A stretch of 64,000 nt of DNA from Thermoflavifilum sp. Lineage in GTDB: Bacteria > Bacteroidota > Bacteroidia > Chitinophagales > Chitinophagaceae. Positions 47,099 to 57,137 of this stretch are shown here, one piece after another; positions within the stretch are counted from its first letter, which is position 1, and each line of letters starts with the position of its first letter. The position numbers and the translations under genes are program-made. The notes beneath the pieces are model-generated. The model did not search any database. It was not told the origin of the DNA and saw only the letters and a program-made list of their open reading frames with translations. The DNA lies in the NCBI GenBank assembly GCA_023511875.1, contig JAIMAQ010000010.1, forward strand, positions 1 to 64,000, given 5' to 3'.

Positions 47099-48097
47099 AT
47101 GCATGACTCTGTTGAGCCACTCATTCGTCATGACTGGACACGCGCAGAAATTGAGGCGATTTATTACCAACCTTTGTTGGATTTGATATTTCAGGCTGCT
47201 ACTATTCATCGAAAATTTCATATTCCAGGTGAAGTGCAGGTATGTACCCTGCTTTCGATTAAAACGGGTGGTTGCCCGGAAGACTGTGCCTATTGCTCAC
47301 AGTCTGTGCATCACCATACATCCGTGAAACCGAAGCCGCTGATGCACAAAGAGGAAGTTTTGCAGGCAGCGAGAAATGCCAAAGAAAACGGATCTACTCG
47401 TTTTTGTATGGGAGCTGCCTGGCGGGAAGTGCGCAACAATCGCGACTTTGACCGGGTATTAGAAATGATTCGGGAGATCCGTGCGATGGGTCTCGAAGTA
47501 TGCTGCACTCTGGGCATGCTTACCGAAGAACAAGCCAAACGTTTGCACGATGCAGGCTTGTATGCTTACAACCATAATCTCGACACGTCTGCAACTTACT
47601 ACGGAGAAATCATCCATACCCGCACCTATGCCGATCGATTGCGTACCCTCGAACATGTGCGAAAAGCCGGGGTTACCGTATGCTGCGGTGGAATCATTGG
47701 CATGGGCGAAACACATGATGATCGTATTGATTTATTGCAAACACTTGCCAACATGCCTCAACACCCAGAATCGGTACCCATCAATGCCCTTGTGGCTATT
47801 GAAGGTACACCCCTCGAAAATCAGCCTCCAGTAGAGATTTGGGATATGGTACGCATGATTGCCACCGCACGCATCCTCATGCCCACCTCAATGGTTAGGC
47901 TAAGCGCTGGACGTTTGCAATACACTGCAGCCGAACAGGCTTTGTGTTTTTTAGCTGGTGCCAATTCTATATTTTCTGGAGAAAAACTACTCACCACTCC
48001 CAACCCTGGAGTAGATGCCGATAAGGCTTTATTTGAATTATTGGGATTAAAACCACGCCCCGCCTTTAAGGATCATTTGCCCGAAGTACCCGCATAA
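47099..48097 (+). CDS. bioB: Biotin synthase
   Basis: A radical SAM enzyme that inserts sulfur into dethiobiotin in the last step of biotin synthesis. The 332-aa length is normal. The 4Fe-4S ligands are Cys59, Cys63 and Cys66 ([13 protein letters not shown]). Further BioB signatures are [38 protein letters not shown] and VRLSAGR. No other biotin genes are in the window. Its last 32 bases overlap the end of the convergent dipeptidase gene. Confidence 0.97.
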   Translation: MHDSVEPLIRHDWTRAEIEAIYYQPLLDLIFQAATIHRKFHIPGEVQVCTLLSIKTGGCPEDCAYCSQSVHHHTSVKPKPLMHKEEVLQAARNAKENGSTRFCMGAAWREVRNNRDFDRVLEMIREIRAMGLEVCCTLGMLTEEQAKRLHDAGLYAYNHNLDTSATYYGEIIHTRTYADRLRTLEHVRKAGVTVCCGGIIGMGETHDDRIDLLQTLANMPQHPESVPINALVAIEGTPLENQPPVEIWDMVRMIATARILMPTSMVRLSAGRLQYTAAEQALCFLAGANSIFSGEKLLTTPNPGVDADKALFELLGLKPRPAFKDHLPEVPA

Positions 48098-49277
48098 CAT
48101 TTCCTCCCAAGATCTTGCGGATATCCTCGGGGCTATACTCCCGCTTGAGCAAGGCTTCTGTGATCAGCGGATAAGCGGTCACATCGTTCATCCCTCGTGG
48201 AAAAGCTTCTGCTCCGTCGAAATCGGCACCAAGCCCAACATAATCTACACCTACCAATTTCACGATATAATCGATATGATCTATTAATAGCGAGAGTGGA
48301 GGTTTAATGCTTTCAGCAGCCTGGGGCAAAGCTTGCAGGAAATGAATCTGAAAATCCATCGTCTCTGGATACAATTGCTGCAGCGAATCCCTGAGCCGAG
48401 GATGCGCAGCAATGAGGCTATCGAGTCGACGACTAAACTGCGGATCTAAAAAAGCATCATAAAAGTTCACACAGATCACCCCACCATTGCGCGCCACGGC
48501 CTTGATCTGGTCGTCTTTCAGATTACGAGCTACAGGGTCGAGGGCATATACACTGCTATGAGATACGAGCACGGGCTTAGAAGTCACCGCCAGCGCATCA
48601 TAAAAAGTTTGTTCGCCCACATGTGCTAAATCTACAATCACGCCCAATTGATTCATTCGGCGCACCACCTCCCGTCCAAAGGCCGTAAGCCCTTTGTGGC
48701 TTAGCCTATCGGCATTTCGGGTTTCATCTACGGCCGAAGTAGCCCAATCGGTGCTATTATTCCAGGTAAGCGTCATGTAACGCATCCCTCTCTTATAGAG
48801 GCTATCCAGATAATCGAGTCGATCTTCAATCATATGCCCGCCTTCTACGCCAATGAGTGCAGCAATTTTGTGCTGAGCCACAATACTATCTACTTGATGC
48901 GCCGAAGTAGCCAATGCGATTCGATCTGGATTTCTGTGGATGATGGCCATTAAAGAATCAATCTCCCGATTAGCCCAAGCAAAAGCTTGCCCCTTTCCAT
49001 AAGAGCCATCACACCAAATTGAAAAAAATTGAGCGTCTACCCCACCCTGCTGTAAACGCACCAGATCTGTATTTCCCACCGAAAGCCTATGAGAAATATC
49101 ATAACCTTTCATGGTGAGCTCGGAAAGTACATCGTTGTGCGTGTCGAACACGAGTGCTTGTCGATGCAACTTTAAAGCATAAGCTCGATGATTCGTTGTT
49201 GTTTTGTGTGCTTGCTGTTGGGCACAGGCCAGAGCGGGAATGAGTATACACCCTAGCAAGATCCATTTATGCGACAT
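48066..49277 (-). CDS. M19 membrane dipeptidase (renal dipeptidase family)
   Basis: A 403-aa exported zinc dipeptidase. I placed the start at 49277, which opens a signal peptide ([20 protein letters not shown]) 14 bases after the nagB stop; a longer frame to 49397 would overlap nagB and lose the signal. Zinc ligands are visible: [10 protein letters not shown] (HxD), bridging Glu in VEGGHMIED, His in DLAHVGEQ and His in LVSHSSVYA. It probably cleaves dipeptides, including D-amino-acid ones, in the periplasm. It follows nagB-lmbE in the same direction. Confidence 0.93.
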   Translation of the reverse strand: MSHKWILLGCILIPALACAQQQAHKTTTNHRAYALKLHRQALVFDTHNDVLSELTMKGYDISHRLSVGNTDLVRLQQGGVDAQFFSIWCDGSYGKGQAFAWANREIDSLMAIIHRNPDRIALATSAHQVDSIVAQHKIAALIGVEGGHMIEDRLDYLDSLYKRGMRYMTLTWNNSTDWATSAVDETRNADRLSHKGLTAFGREVVRRMNQLGVIVDLAHVGEQTFYDALAVTSKPVLVSHSSVYALDPVARNLKDDQIKAVARNGGVICVNFYDAFLDPQFSRRLDSLIAAHPRLRDSLQQLYPETMDFQIHFLQALPQAAESIKPPLSLLIDHIDYIVKLVGVDYVGLGADFDGAEAFPRGMNDVTAYPLITEALLKREYSPEDIRKILGGNVMRVLRANDP

Positions 49278-49291
49278 GATGCGAGTAGTTT

Positions 49292-51214
49292 TTAAAAACG
49301 ATATCGAACAAAAGCCTCCATGGCTGCATATTTGGGCAATCCAAGTCGGTCGTAAAGCTCGGCTGTAGCTGCATTTCTTTCTTCGGCACGCTGCCAAAAT
49401 TCGCGCCGATCATTGCCCTGGAATACGACTACATCTTTTTGTGACTGATGGATAAAGATGCCATGTCGTTTTTGAAGCACTTGATCGGGGCTCATGGGAA
49501 TGGCCATTTCGATCTCATAAATCTCCCATTCTTGCCATGCACCACGATAGAGCCATACCCAACAATCTTGCATGAAAGGCTCGGATTTCAATCGATTGAG
49601 CGCTTCCAAGATGATATCAAGACATACTTTATGCGTGCCATGCGGGTCGGCTAAATCGCCTGCAGCATAGATCTGATGAGGCTTTACCCGACGAATGATG
49701 TCCATAGTAATCTGAATATCTTCCTCGCCAGGTGGATTTTTTTCAATACGTCCTGTTTCATAAAAAGGCAGGTCGAGGAAATGCACATGATCTTCTGGAA
49801 TGCCCACATACCTACAGGTGGCTTTAGCCTCACATTTGCGAATCAGCCCTTTAATTGCCCGAATCTCTGGCGTATCGATCTGGCTGGGTTTTTTGTTTCG
49901 GATAAATTCGCGTGCTTCTTTCATGATTTGAGTAGCACGACTTTTATCGATACCAAAAATTTCATCAAACCCTACGGCAAAATCAATAAAGCGAATCACA
50001 AACTCATCGTTTACAGCAATATTCCCCGAAGTTTGATAGGCCACATGCACATCATGTCCTTGCTCGTGCAGCCGAATAAAGGTGCCTCCCATAGAAATGA
50101 TATCATCGTCCATATGCGGGGAAAAAATCAACACCCGTTTTTTGGCGGGTTCACTGCGTTCTGGATGATCGGGAATATGCACGCCGGGCTTACCTCCTGG
50201 CCATCCCGTGATGGTGCTTTTCATGGCATTAAATACCATGAGGTTAATATCGTATGCCGATCCAAATTGTACCAATAAATCACTCAATCCGTGATCGTTG
50301 TAATCATTGTCGGTAAGCATTAAGATGGGCTTGTTGAGCGCTAATGCGAGCGTACATACTGCCTTACGAATCATTTTAGGCGTCCATTCACATTCACCCG
50401 TGAGCCAGGGCGATTTATATCGTGTCAGTTCAGAAGCAGCCCGTTCATCGAGTACAAACGTACAGTCGGGATGCTGTTGAAGCAGTGATGCCGGCACTTG
50501 TTCGGTGCTATGCCCTTCTACGGCTTTGCGAATAATAGGCGCTTTATGCTCGCCCCAGGCAATCAGGATAATACGACGTGCTTTTAGAATTGTGCTAATA
50601 CCCATGGTGATGCCCAATCGGGGTACTTCGGCAATGTGGGCAAACTCATAGGAATTGGCGATGCGCGTGGCCTGATCAAGAGCAATTAACCGAGTACGAG
50701 AATTGATGTTGGATCCAGGCTCATTAAATCCAATATGTCCATTATGTCCAATGCCCAGTAGTTGTAGATCAATACCACCCGCTTTTTCAATAGCTTCTTC
50801 ATATTGTTGGCAATATTCTCGAATTTTTTCTTTAGGCACTGTGCCATCGGGAATGTGGACGTTTTCGGGCAAAATATCTACATGTTTAAATAACTGTTCC
50901 CACATATACCGATGAAAGCTTTGCAGCGCATCGGGTTCAATAGGGTAGTATTCATCTAAATTAAAAGTAATCACATGCTTAAAGCTAAGTCCTTCCTCCC
51001 GGTGCATGCGTACCAGCTCGGCATACACATTTTTGGGTGATGAACCTGTGGCTAAGCCCAATACACAATGTTGGCCATTTTGCTGCTTGGAGCGAATGAG
51101 ATCGGCCATTTGCTGGGCTACATAACGCGATCCTTCCTTCTCATTCGGAAAAATTTGAACTGCAACGTGCTCAAAGGTGTCAATGAAATTTCCAGTTTGA
51201 ATTGGCTGTGGCAT
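49292..51214 (-). CDS. nagB: Glucosamine-6-phosphate deaminase fused to a PIG-L/LmbE deacetylase domain
   Basis: A 640-aa two-domain enzyme. The N-terminal domain (about 1-270) is NagB, converting glucosamine 6-phosphate to fructose 6-phosphate and ammonia: LGLATGSSPKNVYAEL, FNLDEYYPI, GIGHNGHIGFNEPG. The C-terminal domain (about 365-640) is a zinc-dependent LmbE-like deacetylase: VLIFSPHMDDDIISMGG, then AAGDLADPHGTHK. Together they could deacetylate and deaminate an amino-sugar phosphate in one protein. This fusion is known in Bacteroidota. Confidence 0.94.
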   Translation of the reverse strand: MPQPIQTGNFIDTFEHVAVQIFPNEKEGSRYVAQQMADLIRSKQQNGQHCVLGLATGSSPKNVYAELVRMHREEGLSFKHVITFNLDEYYPIEPDALQSFHRYMWEQLFKHVDILPENVHIPDGTVPKEKIREYCQQYEEAIEKAGGIDLQLLGIGHNGHIGFNEPGSNINSRTRLIALDQATRIANSYEFAHIAEVPRLGITMGISTILKARRIILIAWGEHKAPIIRKAVEGHSTEQVPASLLQQHPDCTFVLDERAASELTRYKSPWLTGECEWTPKMIRKAVCTLALALNKPILMLTDNDYNDHGLSDLLVQFGSAYDINLMVFNAMKSTITGWPGGKPGVHIPDHPERSEPAKKRVLIFSPHMDDDIISMGGTFIRLHEQGHDVHVAYQTSGNIAVNDEFVIRFIDFAVGFDEIFGIDKSRATQIMKEAREFIRNKKPSQIDTPEIRAIKGLIRKCEAKATCRYVGIPEDHVHFLDLPFYETGRIEKNPPGEEDIQITMDIIRRVKPHQIYAAGDLADPHGTHKVCLDIILEALNRLKSEPFMQDCWVWLYRGAWQEWEIYEIEMAIPMSPDQVLQKRHGIFIHQSQKDVVVFQGNDRREFWQRAEERNAATAELYDRLGLPKYAAMEAFVRYRF

Positions 51215-51391
51215 ATGGGTAAATGTTTTGTTGCGGGTAAAGTTAATACAATCTTGTTCTCTAGTTTTGCATATTTGACCTCAAACGTTTTCAATCAGCA
51301 TAAAAACAGAGGGTTTATTGAAAAAAATAAAATTTTGTAAAAGAATTCATGGAGATTATTTAGTTTTACACCCGATTTTATCCATTGATCC

Positions 51392-51475
51392 ATGATTGCA
51401 CATGCACATCGAATTACGGGGATGATAGGGATGACGGCCATGATTACCATGCCCGGCGTGCAGTCATGGAGGTAG
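51392..51475 (+). CDS. Thr operon leader peptide
   Basis: A 27-codon frame (ATG at 51392, TAG at 51473-51475) 98 bases before thrA. The core residues 8-20 read ITGMIGMTAMITM, and in total it has 4 Ile, 3 Thr and 5 Met, the amino acids made from aspartate through this operon. An in-frame stop directly precedes the ATG. With the hairpins that follow it has the layout of a transcription attenuator: scarcity of charged tRNA would stall the ribosome on these codons. Composition and position are seen; the mechanism is inferred. Confidence 0.82.
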   Translation: MIAHAHRITGMIGMTAMITMPGVQSWR

Positions 51476-51508
51476 GCAATAAATACCTTAGTCAACAACA
51501 GATATTCC

Positions 51509-51560
51509 GAAGGCCTTCCTCCAAACGTTGAGGAAGGCCTTCTTCGTAAGAAGGTGTTTT
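51509..51560 (+). terminator. Thr operon attenuator hairpins
   Basis: A perfect 13-bp stem (GAAGGCCTTCCTC 51509-51521 / GAGGAAGGCCTTC 51530-51542) competes with a 7-bp stem (CCTTCTT 51538-51544 / AAGAAGG 51548-51554) that is followed by TGTTTT. In addition, 51513-51522 can pair with the end of the leader-peptide frame (51468-51477, one mismatch). This gives the 1:2, 2:3, 3:4 regions of a classical attenuator, with the 7-bp stem as the probable terminator. Confidence 0.75.
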
Positions 51561-51573
51561 AAAATGCTTTATC

Positions 51574-54024
51574 GTGAAAGTACTTAAGTTTGGCGGCACT
51601 TCAATGGGAAGTGCATCGAGCATTAAGCAAGTAGTAGCTATCATTCGGCAGCAGCGCAAGCCCGGTGAGCCTCTTGCAGTGGTTACTTCTGCTATGAGTG
51701 GGGTTACCAATCAATTGTTACACTTAGCTTCTTTGGCTGAGCAAGGAAAAGATTTCTACGCACTCCTGCAACAGTTGCAAACCCGGCATTTTGAAGTCAT
51801 TCATGAGTTGGTAGAAGCTCGTCTGCAAAATCAGGCTCTCATGGAGCTAAAGCTCTTGCTTAATGAGTTAGAAACATTGCTGCAGGGGGTATATGCTTTA
51901 CGCGAGCTCTCGGCACGTACGGCCGACCTGATCATGAGTTTTGGCGAGCGAAGTTCTACCGCTATGATTGCCCATATTCTTCGGCAATACGATCCGCAAA
52001 CGATCTATGTGGATGCGCGCGACTGGATTAAAACCGACAGCAGTTTTGGAAATGCCCGGGTGCATACCGATCATACTTATGCTTGCATTTCTCAAGCAGT
52101 GCAACAACATCGGGAAGCTTTGTTTTGTATTACTGGATTCATCGGTTCAGATGAGCAAGGGCATACCACAACACTAGGCCGTGGCGGTAGCGATTATACG
52201 GCTGCTTTGGTAGGTGCCGCAGTAGATGCCACAGAAATCCAGATATGGACTGATGTAGATGGGTTTATGACTGCAGATCCACGCATCGTGAAAAAAGCTT
52301 TTCCACTCGAAGAAATCTCTTACACCGAAGCCATGGAGCTTTCTTATTTCGGTGCCAAGGTGATTTATCCACCCACATTAATTCCCGTGATTCTCAAAAA
52401 AATTCCCGTCATCATTCGCAATACCTTTCATCCAGAATTTCCGGGTACGGTAATTCGAGAAAAGGCCAAACGCAATGGTAGCCTGATTCGCGGTATCAGC
52501 AGCATCAACCATATAAGCCTGATCAACATCCAAGGGAGTGGCATGGTGGGCCGTTCGGGCATCAGCGGACGCTTGTTTTCTCTTTTTGCCCGAGAAAATA
52601 TCAACATCATTCTCATCACCCAAGCATCATCCGAGCATAGCATCACGGTGGCTGTAACTCCAACTCATGCCGAAAAAGCGAAAAAACTCATCGAACAGGA
52701 ATTTGAACTCGAGCTGGCTACCCGTAAGATGGAGCCACCTGAAGTAGAACACCAGCTATCGATTCTAGCTATTGTAGGCGAAAATATGCGACAAACCAAA
52801 GGGCTTTCTGGAAAGCTCTTCAGCGCACTAGGACGAAACGGCATCAACGTCGTGGCTATTGCACAAGGATCATCGGAATACAATATATCTGTTGTGGTGA
52901 AACAACACGATTTGTCGAAAGCCCTCAATGCAGTACACGATGCATTTTTCATACGCACCAAGAAAACACTTCACGTGTTTTTCCTCGGCACCGGAAATAT
53001 TGGCAAAACATTATTGCGACAAATTGCAGAGCACGAAGATTATTTGCTGGAAAATCGCTCTTTGAAAATTAAAGTGGTAGCTATTACCAACACGCGACGC
53101 ATGGCATTTGATGAAGAAGGCATACCCTTAAAATGTTGGGAAACTTACCTTCAAGAAAAAGGTAAACCAGCTAGCTTGCCCGAGTTTATTCACCGCATGA
53201 AATCACTAAACCTGCCTAATAGTGTATTTATCGATAACTCGGCTAGTGCAGAAGTGGTAAATTATTATGAAGAAATTTTCACTTCCAGCATTTCTATCGT
53301 CACCTGTAATAAGCTTGGGAATTCTGGACCTTATGCACAATACAAAACTTTTCATGACGCAGTGAGGAAATATGGAGTGGATTTCTTTTACGAAACCAAT
53401 GTGGGTGCGGGATTACCTATCATCAGTACTTTGCATGATTTACTGGTGAGTGGAGATAAGATTCTCAAAATTGAAGCTATTCTTTCGGGTACTATTTCTT
53501 ATATTTTTAATGCTTTTACGGGAGATCGCCATTTTCATGAAATCGTTCGCGAAGCCCAAGCGAAGGGATATACCGAACCCGATCCACGCGATGACTTGAG
53601 CGGATTGGATTTTATGCGAAAAATGCTCATTTTAGCTCGTGATTCGGGCTATGCCGTAGAAATGGAAGATGTAGAGATGGAGCCTATCTTACCTGAAAAA
53701 TGCTTAAAAGCTCCTACAGTAGAGGCTTTTTATCAAGCACTTGAAGAAGAGGATGCCCATTTTGAGGCGCTCAAGCACAAAGCTGCGCGAGAAGGCAAAG
53801 TATTGCGTTACATTGGAGTGATGGATCAAGGAAAAGTGAGCATTCGTTTACAGGCCATTGATGCCCAGCATCCGTTTTATTTTTTAACTGGTAGCGATAA
53901 TATTATTGCGTTTACTACACCTCGCTATCGCGATTGTCCTTTGGTGGTAAAAGGGCCTGGTGCAGGCCCTGAGGTAACGGCTGCGGGCGTATTTGCCGAT
54001 CTGGTAAAAGTAGGAGCACAATAA
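51574..54024 (+). CDS. thrA: Bifunctional aspartate kinase/homoserine dehydrogenase
   Basis: An 816-aa fusion catalysing the first and third steps from aspartate to threonine and methionine. The kinase domain (about 1-300) starts KVLKFGGTSMGSASS from a GTG codon and includes TTLGRGGSDYTAAL and WTDVDGFMTADPRIV. Two ACT-like regulatory repeats (about 310-460; SGMVGRSGISGRLFS and GENMRQTKGLSGKLFS) allow feedback control. The homoserine dehydrogenase domain (about 465-816) has FFLGTGNIGKTLLRQ, NVGAGLPIISTL and DPRDDLSGLD. It is the first structural gene of the thr operon, behind a leader-peptide attenuator. Confidence 0.97.
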   Translation: MKVLKFGGTSMGSASSIKQVVAIIRQQRKPGEPLAVVTSAMSGVTNQLLHLASLAEQGKDFYALLQQLQTRHFEVIHELVEARLQNQALMELKLLLNELETLLQGVYALRELSARTADLIMSFGERSSTAMIAHILRQYDPQTIYVDARDWIKTDSSFGNARVHTDHTYACISQAVQQHREALFCITGFIGSDEQGHTTTLGRGGSDYTAALVGAAVDATEIQIWTDVDGFMTADPRIVKKAFPLEEISYTEAMELSYFGAKVIYPPTLIPVILKKIPVIIRNTFHPEFPGTVIREKAKRNGSLIRGISSINHISLINIQGSGMVGRSGISGRLFSLFARENINIILITQASSEHSITVAVTPTHAEKAKKLIEQEFELELATRKMEPPEVEHQLSILAIVGENMRQTKGLSGKLFSALGRNGINVVAIAQGSSEYNISVVVKQHDLSKALNAVHDAFFIRTKKTLHVFFLGTGNIGKTLLRQIAEHEDYLLENRSLKIKVVAITNTRRMAFDEEGIPLKCWETYLQEKGKPASLPEFIHRMKSLNLPNSVFIDNSASAEVVNYYEEIFTSSISIVTCNKLGNSGPYAQYKTFHDAVRKYGVDFFYETNVGAGLPIISTLHDLLVSGDKILKIEAILSGTISYIFNAFTGDRHFHEIVREAQAKGYTEPDPRDDLSGLDFMRKMLILARDSGYAVEMEDVEMEPILPEKCLKAPTVEAFYQALEEEDAHFEALKHKAAREGKVLRYIGVMDQGKVSIRLQAIDAQHPFYFLTGSDNIIAFTTPRYRDCPLVVKGPGAGPEVTAAGVFADLVKVGAQ

Positions 54025-54048
54025 TCGATGTATTGACTGTTGTACTGT

Positions 54049-55023
54049 ATGGATCAGCCTTCGATGTCGTATATCCGGGTATTTGCGCCAGCCACTGTTG
54101 CCAACGTGGTGTGTGGTTTTGATGTGTTGGGCTTTGCTGTAGACTTTCCAGGCGACGAGGTTGAATTGTTTCTTTCCTCTGAGCCAGGTGTACGCATCCG
54201 AGCTATTGATGGCGACGATGGCCGCTTGCCTCTTGACCCTCAAAAAAATACCGTAAGCGCTTCTGTAATACGCTATCTCGAAAAAATAGGGCGTCAAGAC
54301 CTGGGTATTGAAATTGTTTTGCACAAACAAATGCCTGTGGGCAGTGGATTGGGATCGAGCGCAGCTAGCACGGTAGCCGGACTTTTTGCTATTCATCATC
54401 TGCTCGGCCAACCTTTAGGTGTGGAAGATATGCTGCAGCTGGCCATGGAAGGCGAACGACTTGCTTGTGGGCAAGGACATGCCGATAATGTAGCGCCAGC
54501 ACTACTGGGAGGTTTTGTGCTGATCCGCAGCTACCAACCTTTAGATATCGTTCAACTGCCTACCCCCACATCCCTCACCTGCGCTCTCTTACACCCACAT
54601 ATTGAGATTCAAACCCGCGATGCCCGCAAAATCCTTAAACCCTATATTCCGCTTTCCGATGTTACCATGCAAATGGGTAATCTGGCCGGATTCATTAGCT
54701 CGTTGTATACCAATAATTTTGAGCTGATGTCGCGGAGTATGCAAGATGTGATCATTGAGCCCGTGCGAGCCATTCTGATTCCTGAATACGATGCCTTAAA
54801 ACGCCTTGCTCTTTCAGCAGGTGCTATTGGCTTTGGTATCTCTGGATCGGGCCCCAGTGTGTTTGCCCTGTGTAAAGATCAGCTGGTGGCCAAACATTTG
54901 CTGGAACAGCTAAAAAATCATCTAGCACATCAAGGCATAACGTCAGACATTTATATCTCTTCTATCAATATCCATGGTCCAAAAATCCTGGCTTCTCAAC
55001 CGTTTACCCCTTCATCAAAATAG
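54049..55023 (+). CDS. thrB: Homoserine kinase
   Basis: A GHMP kinase that phosphorylates homoserine for threonine synthesis; about 324 aa. Motifs: VFAPATVANVVCGFDVLGFAV near the N-terminus, the ATP-binding PVGSGLGSSAASTVAG, and GFGISGSGPSVFAL. I chose the ATG at 54049 (MDQPSMSYIR); the ATG at 54064 (MSYIR) is an alternative and the TTG at 54040 is less likely. It follows thrA by 24 bases and precedes thrC by a few bases. Confidence 0.96.
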   Translation: MDQPSMSYIRVFAPATVANVVCGFDVLGFAVDFPGDEVELFLSSEPGVRIRAIDGDDGRLPLDPQKNTVSASVIRYLEKIGRQDLGIEIVLHKQMPVGSGLGSSAASTVAGLFAIHHLLGQPLGVEDMLQLAMEGERLACGQGHADNVAPALLGGFVLIRSYQPLDIVQLPTPTSLTCALLHPHIEIQTRDARKILKPYIPLSDVTMQMGNLAGFISSLYTNNFELMSRSMQDVIIEPVRAILIPEYDALKRLALSAGAIGFGISGSGPSVFALCKDQLVAKHLLEQLKNHLAHQGITSDIYISSINIHGPKILASQPFTPSSK

Positions 55024-55031
55024 TAAACCGA

Positions 55032-56351
55032 GTGATGAAACTATACAGCACACGTAACCGACAGCATATTGTAGATTTAGAAACAGCGCTCTTCCAAAGC
55101 TTGCCTCCTGACAACGGCCTGTATATGCCTTGCCAATTGCCTGTGTTGTCGACATCCGACCTGAAACAGATGGTGGCTGGTGATTTTCAAGATATTGCCT
55201 TTCGCTTATCACAAGCATATTTACACGATGAGGTAGATGCAAATAGCCTGCGCCGTATGGTAGATGAAGCATTTTGTTTTGAAGTGCCCCTGGTGCGATT
55301 GGGTGATCGACGTTTTGTGCTAGAATTATTTCATGGGCCATCATTGGCATTTAAAGATATTGGCGCTCGCTTCATGAGCCGATTAATGGCTTATTTTTTA
55401 GAAAAACGCCAGCGCACCGTGCATATTCTCGTAGCCACATCAGGCGATACAGGAGGAGCCGTTGCCCTGGGCTTTCATCGAGTGCCCGGCATACAGGTGA
55501 TCATCCTTTTCCCCTCAGGGAAAGTGAGCCCTTTACAAGAAAAACAACTTACTACATTGGGCGATAATATTCGCACATTGGAGATTGAAGGCAGTTTTGA
55601 TGATTGTCAACGTTTAGTGAAACAAGCTTTTCTAGATCATACACTCAATCAACGTTTGGTTCTGGCGTCGGCTAATTCCATCAATATTGCCCGACTCATT
55701 CCACAAAGCTTTTATTATTTTCATGCATGGGCACAACTGCAAAGACTGGGCATTTCAAAAGCCCCCGTATTTTCTGTTCCCAGTGGTAATTTTGGTAATC
55801 TCACCGCTGGTGTATTTGCCCAACGCATGGGCTTGCCGGTGCAACATTTTGTAGCGGCAACCAATGTAAACGACGAAGTGCCGCAATATTTGCAAACGGG
55901 CATTTTCTCGCCGAGGCCTTCCATTCAAACCCTTTCTAATGCTATGGATGTGGGAAATCCCAGTAATTTTCAACGCTTGAGTGAACTCTTTGATCACGAT
56001 GTGGAACAAATGCGAAAACGGATAACAGGATATGCTTTCAATGATATCCAAACCCTTGGCGAAATTGAGCGCATAGCTAAAGAGGAACAATACATAGTTT
56101 GTCCACACACAGCCATTGCCAGCTTAGGACTGAATGCTTATTTTCATGATCATCCATCTGATGCTCCAGGTGTTTTTCTGGCCACAGCACATCCTGGCAA
56201 ATTTGCCAATATTTATCCAGAAGCATTGCGTAAGCTACGCTACTGGCCGTCGTTACCAGAGACCACTACAGCGCTCTTGCAACGACATAAACAAGCTATT
56301 CGGATGCCAAACGATTTTGAAACCTTCAAAACCTTTTTGCTAAGCCTGTAA
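55032..56351 (+). CDS. thrC: Threonine synthase
   Basis: A PLP enzyme that converts O-phosphohomoserine to threonine. The 439-aa length is typical of the longer bacterial type. The N-terminus (MKLYSTRNRQHIVDLETAL) and the PLP-lysine motif HGPSLAFKDIGARF (Lys108) are clear, with SGDTGGAVALGF and PSGNFGNLTAGV binding the cofactor phosphate. The start is the first or second of two adjacent Met codons. It is the last gene of the thr operon. Confidence 0.97.
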   Translation: MMKLYSTRNRQHIVDLETALFQSLPPDNGLYMPCQLPVLSTSDLKQMVAGDFQDIAFRLSQAYLHDEVDANSLRRMVDEAFCFEVPLVRLGDRRFVLELFHGPSLAFKDIGARFMSRLMAYFLEKRQRTVHILVATSGDTGGAVALGFHRVPGIQVIILFPSGKVSPLQEKQLTTLGDNIRTLEIEGSFDDCQRLVKQAFLDHTLNQRLVLASANSINIARLIPQSFYYFHAWAQLQRLGISKAPVFSVPSGNFGNLTAGVFAQRMGLPVQHFVAATNVNDEVPQYLQTGIFSPRPSIQTLSNAMDVGNPSNFQRLSELFDHDVEQMRKRITGYAFNDIQTLGEIERIAKEEQYIVCPHTAIASLGLNAYFHDHPSDAPGVFLATAHPGKFANIYPEALRKLRYWPSLPETTTALLQRHKQAIRMPNDFETFKTFLLSL

Positions 56352-56400
56352 AACCTTATGTGAAAGGATATCTTTACTTTGCAAACCAAAACCAATCGAT

Positions 56401-57048
56401 ATGGAGTCATTATCACAAGCTAGTAACTACTTAGTGTTAATTCGTCATGGTGAATCGGTGTATAACCAGAAAAACTTGTTTACCGGATGGATTGATTGCT
56501 CATTATCGGAAAATGGTATCGCAGAAGCTCGACGTGCAGGACAGCTGTTGGCCAAGCATCAATTGGTTTTCGATGTAGCCATTACTTCTGCATTGAAACG
56601 CAGCTGGGAAACATTGATGTACATGTTGGTCGAAGCACCAGGCATTGTGCGTGATCAATTGCTGGTACAACGCTTCCAGGCTTTTAATGAACGCCACTAT
56701 GGCGATTTACAAGGCAAAAACAAAGAAGAAACCGCTAAACTCTTTGGTGCCGAACAAGTTCATCGCTGGCGTAGAGGGTTTGAAGACCGCCCGCCACACG
56801 GCGAAAGCCTAAAAGATACTTACGATCGTGTGGTAGACTGTTATACCCAAGAAGTAATTCCCCTGGTCAAATCTGGAAAGAAAATTTTGATCGTTGCACA
56901 TGGCAATAGCTTGCGTGCATTGAAGATGTATTTGGAACATATTCCTGCGGAAAAGATTTCGGAAGTAGAAATTGCCACAGGAGAAGCACAAGTTTTTGAG
57001 TTTAACGCACAAGCCGAATATATACGCACGCAAAAATTACACGAATAA
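56401..57048 (+). CDS. gpmA: 2,3-bisphosphoglycerate-dependent phosphoglycerate mutase
   Basis: Interconverts 3- and 2-phosphoglycerate in glycolysis. The 215-aa protein has the phosphohistidine motif LVLIRHGESVYNQKNLFTGW, the active-site blocks RHYGDLQGKNKEE and RRGFEDRPPHGES, and the second histidine in VAHGNSLRALKMYL. It lies 49 bases after thrC and may be transcribed separately; sequence resembling the minus-7 box (TATCTTTA) precedes it. Confidence 0.95.
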   Translation: MESLSQASNYLVLIRHGESVYNQKNLFTGWIDCSLSENGIAEARRAGQLLAKHQLVFDVAITSALKRSWETLMYMLVEAPGIVRDQLLVQRFQAFNERHYGDLQGKNKEETAKLFGAEQVHRWRRGFEDRPPHGESLKDTYDRVVDCYTQEVIPLVKSGKKILIVAHGNSLRALKMYLEHIPAEKISEVEIATGEAQVFEFNAQAEYIRTQKLHE

Positions 57049-57137
57049 GAAAAGACCCAATGAGATTGTGCAAGCGAATGGTGTAATTGAAGCTATTTTA
57101 TTTTCCCAGGAGAAAGAGTATTTTTATCTTTCTATAC

